Assembly: GCA_015487455.1 (NCBI GenBank)
Contig: WFPR01000209.1
Span: 1-10,705, forward strand
Origin: Candidatus Bipolaricaulota bacterium
Lineage (GTDB): Bacteria > Bipolaricaulota > Bipolaricaulia > RBG-16-55-9
DNA: 10,705 bases
Reading direction: 5' to 3'
Shown piece after piece: positions 6,257-10,705 of this stretch (position 1 is the stretch's first letter; the number at the start of each line of letters is the position of its first letter). Under the pieces are notes generated by a model that made no database searches, was not told the origin of the DNA, and worked only from the letters and a program-made list of their open reading frames with translations. The translations under genes were made by a program, and so were the position numbers.

Positions 6257-7486
6257 ATGCGGCCCCCGAGCTGGATCCCCCTCTCGCTGCTGTCGTTCGC
6301 GCTCCTCGCCGCGGCGGCCGGGTCCACCTCGCCCCCGGCCGCGACGGTGACGCTGGAAGCCGGGTTGACGACGCTGATTCAGAAGCACCGCTTGGAGCGG
6401 GCCCACGTGGGGGTGGCCGTCTACGCGCTCACCCAGCGCAGATGGGTGCTGGAGCACAACGCGGATCGGCTCTTCACGCCCGCGTCGAACCAGAAGCTCC
6501 TCACAAGCTGGGCCGCGCTGGTGCGCTTAGGGGCGGAGTTTCGCTTCGTGACGGAGCTTTTCCTCTACGAAGGGGGGCTTTGGGTGAAGGGGAGCGGCGA
6601 CCCCTGGCTGGAGCCGAGCGCCCTCGCGGAAGCCCTCGCCCGGGCCCGCCCCGACGTGCGCCGCCTGAGGGCCCTGGGGTTCGATCTGAGCCGCTTCGAC
6701 ACGACCACCTGGGGGCCGGGCTGGGCTTGGGACGGCCCCAACCCCGTCGTGCTCGCGCTGAGCTTCCCGCAGCTTGAGCTACACGGGCTCTCGCCCTTCG
6801 ATTTTGAAGGGATCGTGGAGACGCTGGGACGGCTCATGGAGGATGCCCTGCGGGCGCAAGGGATCGAGGTCCCCGAGGCCGCAACCCCGCAAGTGGGCCG
6901 CGTGCCGGAGGGGGCCGTGAAAGTCGCCGAGGTGCGCTCCTTGCCCCTCCGGGTGGTGCTCCGCGCGATGAACTACCCGAGCGACAACTTCATGGCGGAG
7001 ATGCTCTTTAAAGCGACGGGCTGGCGCGCGTTCGGCCGAGGGACGTTCGCGACGGGAGCCCAGGCCGTTCGGCAGAGCTTGCGGGGCGTCCTCGACGAGG
7101 ACGAGTGGGCCGCCGTGACGGTGGCCGACGGCTCGGGCCTCTCCCGCTACAACGCGGTGAGCCCGCGAGGGCTGGTGCGCCTGCTGACGGCCGCCTACGA
7201 GCGCTTTGGGGACGCGTTCGTCGGGGCGTTGCCCCCGTGGGGGGCGGGCACGCTGGCCCAACGCCGCGACGAGCTGCCCGTCCGGGCCAAGACGGGCACC
7301 CTGCGGGGGGTCTCGGCGCTCTCGGGGTACCTCTGGAGGGCGCGCGTGGATGAGGGGGAGCCGTGGGCCTTCTCGATCCTGATCCAGGGCGCGACCGACG
7401 TCCCCCGCGCCCGGAGCTTTCAGGACGAGCTGCTGCGCGAGCTGCACCGGGCGTACGCGCAGGGCCAACCGCCGGAGGGGATGTAG
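6257..7486 (+). CDS. dacB: D-alanyl-D-alanine carboxypeptidase/endopeptidase, PBP4 type (peptidase S13)
   Basis: The enzyme removes the terminal D-Ala from stem pentapeptides and can cut D-Ala-DAP cross-links, outside the cytoplasmic membrane. From the ATG at 6257 the product has 409 residues and begins with a signal peptide (hydrophobic about 6-22, possible cleavage near AAAG). All three penicillin-binding motifs are present: S77-N-Q-K80 in TPASNQKL, S242-D-N244 in NYPSDNFMAE, and K345-T-G. The family blocks GPGWAWDG (about 154-161) and DGSGLSRYN are also seen. It is shorter than E. coli DacB (477), mainly in the region between the first two motifs. GTG at 6248, overlapping the permease stop as GTGA, is an alternative start; I prefer ATG 6257 because GGATGGGG precedes it at normal spacing. 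It sits between two permease genes, an unusual place that ties it to the transporter. Confidence 0.93.
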   Translation: MRPPSWIPLSLLSFALLAAAAGSTSPPAATVTLEAGLTTLIQKHRLERAHVGVAVYALTQRRWVLEHNADRLFTPASNQKLLTSWAALVRLGAEFRFVTELFLYEGGLWVKGSGDPWLEPSALAEALARARPDVRRLRALGFDLSRFDTTTWGPGWAWDGPNPVVLALSFPQLELHGLSPFDFEGIVETLGRLMEDALRAQGIEVPEAATPQVGRVPEGAVKVAEVRSLPLRVVLRAMNYPSDNFMAEMLFKATGWRAFGRGTFATGAQAVRQSLRGVLDEDEWAAVTVADGSGLSRYNAVSPRGLVRLLTAAYERFGDAFVGALPPWGAGTLAQRRDELPVRAKTGTLRGVSALSGYLWRARVDEGEPWAFSILIQGATDVPRARSFQDELLRELHRAYAQGQPPEGM

Positions 7487-7492
7487 AGAGCC

Positions 7493-8329
7493 ATGGTGAG
7501 GCCCAAGGGGCCGTTGGTGCGGCTAAGACGGGCGCTGCTGTACGTCGTCCTCAGCGCGATCGCCCTCACGACCCTCTTCCCCTTCGCCCTGATGATCCTG
7601 ACGTCGCTGCGCACGGGGGGCGCGATCATCACCACGCTGGACCAGCTGATCCCCCGCGAGATCACCTTCCAGAACTACGTCGACGTCTGGAGGGACGACC
7701 GCTTCGACCTCTACTTCCGCAACACGGTGCTCATCACGGCCGCGGCCATCGTGGGGAACACGATCTTCGACGCGATGGTCGCCTACGCCCTCTCGCGCAA
7801 GGCGTTCCGCGGGCGGCAGCTCATCCTGATCGTGATCCTCATCAGCATGATGATCCCGATCCACGTCCAGCTCATCCCGATCTTCATCTTGATGAACAAG
7901 CTCAAGCTCTACGACACGCTCTGGGCGCTGATCCTCCCCGAACTGGTCCAAGGCTTCGGGATCTTCCTGATGAAGCAGTACTTCGACGGGCTGCCGCGGG
8001 AGCTGGACGAGGCCGCGCTCATCGACGGGGCGAGCGACTGGCAGATCTTCTGGCGGGTGCTGATGCCGCTGGCCCGCCCCGCCCTGGCCGTGCTGGCCAT
8101 CAACACCGCGCTCTCGAGCTGGAACGCCTTCATCCTCCCCCTGATCCTGACGGCCTCGCCCGAGACCCGCACCCTCTCGCTGGGGCTGGCGCTCTACCAG
8201 ACGCAGTACGGCATCGACTACGTCCACAGCATGGCCGCGGCCTCGATCTCGTCGCTCCCCCTGCTCGCGCTCTTCTTAGTGTTTCAGCGGCACATCATCG
8301 CCGGGCTGACCAAGGGGGCCGTCAAATGA
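7493..8329 (+). CDS. ABC transporter permease 2, CUT1 (MalG/UgpE-like)
   Basis: This 278-residue protein would be the second channel subunit, pairing with permease 1. Hydrophobic segments fall at about residues 14-38, 77-99, 109-133, 143-160, 195-218 and 246-264. The EAA loop reads EAALIDGASDWQIFW (173-187) followed by RVLMP, and the C-terminus (HIIAGLTKGAVK) closely follows the MalG pattern of ending in GLT-GAVK. It starts six bases after the dacB stop; GGAGGGG at 7474-7480 is a somewhat distant ribosome binding site, so coupling to dacB translation is likely. Its stop overlaps the lysA start as ATGA. That permease 1 and permease 2 are separated by dacB is the odd feature. Confidence 0.93.
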   Translation: MVRPKGPLVRLRRALLYVVLSAIALTTLFPFALMILTSLRTGGAIITTLDQLIPREITFQNYVDVWRDDRFDLYFRNTVLITAAAIVGNTIFDAMVAYALSRKAFRGRQLILIVILISMMIPIHVQLIPIFILMNKLKLYDTLWALILPELVQGFGIFLMKQYFDGLPRELDEAALIDGASDWQIFWRVLMPLARPALAVLAINTALSSWNAFILPLILTASPETRTLSLGLALYQTQYGIDYVHSMAAASISSLPLLALFLVFQRHIIAGLTKGAVK

Positions 8330-9717
8330 GCGCCCACCGAACGGCGCTCGAGGGCTTCGAGCCCTTCGAGTACGACGCCCAAGGGCGGCTTCGCTGTCAG
8401 GGGCTCGCCCTGGACGAGCTGGCCGAGCGCGTCGGCACCCCGCTCTACGTCTACAGCGCCGGCGCGCTCCTCGAGCGCGTTCAGCGGTACAAAGCGGCGT
8501 TCGCCTGGGCGCCCCGGCTGCTGCTCTGCTACGCCGTCAAGGCCAACGGCCACCTGGCCCTGCTCCGGCTGCTGGCCCGCGAGGGGCTCGGGGCCGACGT
8601 CGTCTCGCGGGGCGAGCTGGAGCGCGCGCTGCGGGCGGGCATCCCGCCCGAACGCGTCGTGTTCGCGGGCGTCGGGAAGCGGCCCGACGAGCTGGAGCGC
8701 GCGCTGCGCGCTCGGATCTACCAGCTGAACGTCGAATCGGCCGAGGAGCTGAGCGCCATCGCGGCGATCGCCGCGCGGTTGGGCGTCGAGGCCCCGGTCG
8801 CGTTCCGGGTCAACCTGGCGCTCGAGCTCGAGACGCACCCCCACCTGGCCACCGGGACGGCCTCCAGCCACTTCGGGCTCCCCCTCGACGAGGCGCGGGC
8901 GCTGGCCCGCTCGCTCCCCGAGGGCGTCCGGCTCGTGGGCGTCCACACCCACCTGGGCTCCCAGATCACGCGGCTGGAGCCGTTCGTGGAGGCCGCTCAG
9001 GCCCTGATCGAGCTGGCCGAGGCGCTGAAGGCCCAAGGGCACCCGCTGCGGGCGCTCGATCTGGGCGGCGGCCTCGGCGTCGCGTACCGCCGCTCGAAGG
9101 ACTCGAAAGATTCGAAAGACGGGATGAAGCAAGAAGGGGCCGTCCCCGGCCCGGAGGAGCTGGGCGCGGCGCTCCGGCCCGTGCTCCAGGGCGCGCTCGA
9201 GGAGCTGGAGCTGACGCTCGTGCTGGAGCCGGGCCGCAGCCTGATCGCCCCGGCGGGCGCGCTGCTCACGCGGGTGCTCTACCGCAAGCGCGTCGGAGGG
9301 CGCTGGGTCGTGGTCGTGGACGCCGGGATGACCGAGCTGCTCCGCCCCGCGCTCTACGGCGCCCACCACGAGATCGTCCCGACGCGCCTCGACGCCGTGG
9401 CCCCGAGCGCGAGCCCCACGGAGCCCGTCGAGCTGGACGTGGTGGGGCCCGTCTGCGAGTCGGGCGACGTGCTGGGGCGGCGCCTCCGGATGCCGCTTCC
9501 CGAGCGGGGGGCGGTGCTGGCGGTGCTGGATGCGGGCGCCTACGGCTTCGTCATGAGCTCGAACTACAACGCGCGGCCCCGGCCCGCCGAGGTGCTCATT
9601 GACAAGGGCGAGGCGCGGCTCATCCGCCCCCGGGAGCCCCTGGAGCGCCTCTGGGCCGACGAGACGAACGGCCGCCCGATTTTGCGCCTTGAGAGCCCTA
9701 AGCCAGAGGGGTCATGA
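8326..9717 (+). CDS. lysA: Diaminopimelate decarboxylase
   Basis: LysA is a PLP enzyme of the cytoplasm that converts meso-diaminopimelate to L-lysine and CO2. The 463-residue product shows the fold-III decarboxylase features: PLP lysine K72 in YAVKANG, H207-T-H-L-G-S (206-212 region), the phosphate-binding loop DLGGGLG (245-251), C377-E-S-G-D (the active-site Cys contributed across the dimer) and the final AYGFVMSSNYNARPRP block. Family members are usually about 415-430 residues. The excess is largely an inserted loop at about residues 257-275 that begins SKDSKDSKDG. The ATG at 8326 overlaps the permease 2 stop as ATGA, and its own stop overlaps the next gene the same way. The reading frame is open far upstream, but that part lies antisense-free over permease 2 in another frame and is not coding. 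It could serve lysine synthesis, but its neighbours suggest it consumes DAP released from imported wall peptides. Confidence 0.95.
   Translation: MSAHRTALEGFEPFEYDAQGRLRCQGLALDELAERVGTPLYVYSAGALLERVQRYKAAFAWAPRLLLCYAVKANGHLALLRLLAREGLGADVVSRGELERALRAGIPPERVVFAGVGKRPDELERALRARIYQLNVESAEELSAIAAIAARLGVEAPVAFRVNLALELETHPHLATGTASSHFGLPLDEARALARSLPEGVRLVGVHTHLGSQITRLEPFVEAAQALIELAEALKAQGHPLRALDLGGGLGVAYRRSKDSKDSKDGMKQEGAVPGPEELGAALRPVLQGALEELELTLVLEPGRSLIAPAGALLTRVLYRKRVGGRWVVVVDAGMTELLRPALYGAHHEIVPTRLDAVAPSASPTEPVELDVVGPVCESGDVLGRRLRMPLPERGAVLAVLDAGAYGFVMSSNYNARPRPAEVLIDKGEARLIRPREPLERLWADETNGRPILRLESPKPEGS
9094..9120 (+). repeat. Three tandem 9-base units inside lysA, coding for (SKD)3
   Basis: The units TCGAAGGAC, TCGAAAGAT and TCGAAAGAC follow one another in frame and encode Ser-Lys-Asp three times (residues 257-265). 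They are followed by GMKQEG, whose codons are also A-rich compared with the rest of the gene. The insert comes just after the DLGGGLGVAY motif, where related enzymes have a short link, so it probably forms a surface loop. Bases 9127-9139 (AAGCAAGAAGGGG) recur exactly at 3831-3843 in the purine-rich gap. Confidence 0.75.
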
Positions 9718-10547
9718 GCGCGCGCATCGTCAACAAGCCCGTGGCGGACTTGAGGGCGGAGCCCGATCACCGGGCCGAGCGCGTCTCCCAAGCGCTGATC
9801 TTCACGCGCTGCGAGCTCCTTGAGGAGCACGGCGCGGGAGAGGGAGAGGAGCGCTGGGCGCGCGTTCGGACGCCCGACGGCTACACGGGGTGGACGCTCG
9901 CCGCCTTCCTCAGCGAGCCCGACGCCGCCGACGCGACCGCCGACGGGCAGGAGGCCCTTGAGTGGAAGGTGCGGGCGCCGTGGGCGCCCGCCTTCGACTC
10001 GAGGGGGGAGCTGCAGCTGTACCTGCCCTTCGACGCCCGCTTCCGGGGGCGCCTCCACGGGCGGGACGGGCGCGTCGAGCTGACGCTGCCCGACGGCCGC
10101 CGCGCCTGGGTGCGCCGGGCGGACGTCAAGCGGGGCGAGCCGGAGCCCTTGAGCGAGCTGCTCCGGCTCGCCCGACGGTTCGTGGGGGTGCCGTACCTGT
10201 GGGGCGGCGTCTCGCCGTTCGGCTTCGACTGTTCGGGGTTCGTCCAGCGGCTGTTCCACTACGGCGGTGTCCAGCTGCCGCGGGACACCGAACAGCAGCG
10301 CCGCGTGGGTCGGCCCGTCGCCCGATTGAGCGAGCTGAAGCCCGGCGACCTCGTCTTCTTCCCGCGGCACGTGGGGCTGTACCTGGGCGGGGCCGCGGGC
10401 TGGCTGATCCACGCCGCCCGCGCCCTGGGCGGCGTCGGGCTGACGCCGCTCCTCGCCGACGAGCCGTACAGCCAAGCGCTGCGGGCGCGCTTTTTGGAGG
10501 GGCGCCGCCTCAACCTCGGGATCGGGAACGCCGCCTTCCGCCCCTAG
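9714..10547 (+). CDS. NlpC/P60 peptidase with SH3b domains, YkfC-like gamma-D-Glu-DAP endopeptidase
   Basis: The 277-residue product has two SH3b-like N-terminal domains (about residues 1-65 and 80-140) and a C-terminal NlpC/P60 cysteine peptidase domain (about 145-277). The catalytic set is visible: C173 in FDCSGFVQ, H219 in RHVGLYLG and H233 in LIHAAR. The sequence VGVPYLWGGVSPFGFDCSG is typical of the YkfC group, which cleaves between gamma-D-Glu and the diamino acid in free L-Ala-D-Glu-DAP peptides. There is no signal peptide, which fits a cytoplasmic recycling enzyme like Bacillus YkfC rather than a secreted wall hydrolase. AGAGGGG at 9705-9711 and the ATGA overlap with lysA support the start. 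Placement directly after lysA would link release of DAP to its decarboxylation. The family is certain; the exact bond is inferred. Confidence 0.9.
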   Translation: MSARIVNKPVADLRAEPDHRAERVSQALIFTRCELLEEHGAGEGEERWARVRTPDGYTGWTLAAFLSEPDAADATADGQEALEWKVRAPWAPAFDSRGELQLYLPFDARFRGRLHGRDGRVELTLPDGRRAWVRRADVKRGEPEPLSELLRLARRFVGVPYLWGGVSPFGFDCSGFVQRLFHYGGVQLPRDTEQQRRVGRPVARLSELKPGDLVFFPRHVGLYLGGAAGWLIHAARALGGVGLTPLLADEPYSQALRARFLEGRRLNLGIGNAAFRP

Positions 10548-10705
10548 CTTTGTCGGTGTACAACCAGCTGGGCTCCTCCCAAAGGGAGCGCGATAGGGAG
10601 TCCGATTGATGGGGATCGAGCACCGGCAGCTCCGACCCCTCCAACAGCTCTACGTGCTTGAGCAGCGTGCCGGAGTTTAGCAGCACGATCCGCTCCGTGG
10701 GCTTC
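10510..10705 (-). CDS. C-terminal end of a possible Asp/Glu racemase-superfamily protein (partial)
   Basis: The minus strand holds an open frame from the right edge to a TGA at 10512-10510, giving 64 residues. The stretch RIVLLNSGTLLKHVELLEG then SELPVLDPHQSDSL has a natural composition and resembles the C-terminal half of Asp/Glu/hydantoin racemase and maleate isomerase proteins, where a conserved strand with a catalytic Cys (Asn-Ser-Gly here, no Cys seen) is followed by a helix and a PV-strand. This is pattern recognition only. The last 15 residues are Arg-rich and overlap the 3' end of the NlpC/P60 gene by 38 bases on the opposite strand. If it is a racemase, it could act on D-Glu from wall peptides; it may also be unrelated to the locus. 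Most of the gene lies beyond the window. Confidence 0.5.
   Translation of the reverse strand, partial: KPTERIVLLNSGTLLKHVELLEGSELPVLDPHQSDSLSRSLWEEPSWLYTDKARGGRRRSRSRG

Noticed and set aside
7363..8325. Open frame running upstream of lysA over permease 2
   Set aside because: It is another frame of the permease gene with an Arg/Pro/His-rich translation. LysA homology begins at the ATG at 8326, which overlaps the permease stop as ATGA.
8284..9369. Long antisense frame (361 codons) opposite lysA
   Set aside because: High GC keeps antisense frames open. The translation is rich in Arg, Gln, Gly and Pro without recognisable motifs, while the plus strand encodes a clear LysA.
10576..10588. Small hairpin CTCCC-AAA-GGGAG after the NlpC/P60 gene as a terminator
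   Set aside because: The stem is only 5 bp with a 3-base loop and no U-run, and it lies inside the convergent reading frame.
1..10705. CRISPR arrays, tRNA or rRNA genes, insertion sequences, phage or toxin-antitoxin genes
   Set aside because: No spaced repeats, RNA-gene-like segments, transposase motifs or terminal inverted repeats were seen; nearly all bases are explained by metabolic and transport genes.

Overview
The window is very GC-rich and almost fully coding. It carries ten protein genes: eight complete and two cut by the window edges. Together they look like a locus for taking up and dismantling cell-wall (peptidoglycan) fragments. The organism cannot be named from this sequence. 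A type I signal peptide without lipobox on the solute-binding protein, an anhydro-sugar kinase and a DAP-based enzyme set suggest a diderm bacterium with meso-DAP peptidoglycan. A thermophilic or deep-branching lineage is possible but unproven. The diaminopimelate decarboxylase argues weakly against Thermus, which uses ornithine in its wall and makes lysine by another route.

Layout. Bases 1-1823 (minus strand) hold anmK and, overlapping its stop by ATGA, a class C beta-lactamase-fold serine hydrolase that runs off the left edge and resembles the Bacillus amidase AmiE. A 136-bp divergent gap (1824-1959) holds a near-consensus promoter for an apparently leaderless nagZ, a perfect 10-bp tandem repeat and a near-perfect 14-bp dyad. 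Bases 1960-3792 (plus) encode an exported GH3 beta-N-acetylhexosaminidase (NagZ). A 168-bp purine-rich gap with a canonical G-quadruplex motif follows. From 3961 to 10547 runs a plus-strand gene train: solute-binding protein, a stem-loop, permease 1, a PBP4-type D-Ala-D-Ala carboxypeptidase, permease 2, diaminopimelate decarboxylase (lysA) and an NlpC/P60 peptidase. The last genes are joined by ATGA overlaps. At the right edge a minus-strand gene, possibly of the Asp/Glu racemase group, converges on and overlaps the train's end.

How the genes may work together (inference). The exported NagZ and carboxypeptidase would trim fragments outside the cytoplasm. The CUT1-type transporter, whose ATPase is not in the window, would import them. 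In the cytoplasm the AmiE-like hydrolase would split sugar from peptide, AnmK would phosphorylate anhydroMurNAc, and the YkfC-like NlpC/P60 enzyme would cut the gamma-D-Glu-DAP bond. LysA would turn the released meso-DAP into lysine. The racemase-like protein might handle D-Glu. MurQ, LdcA, NagA and the L-Ala-D/L-Glu epimerase are not present here.
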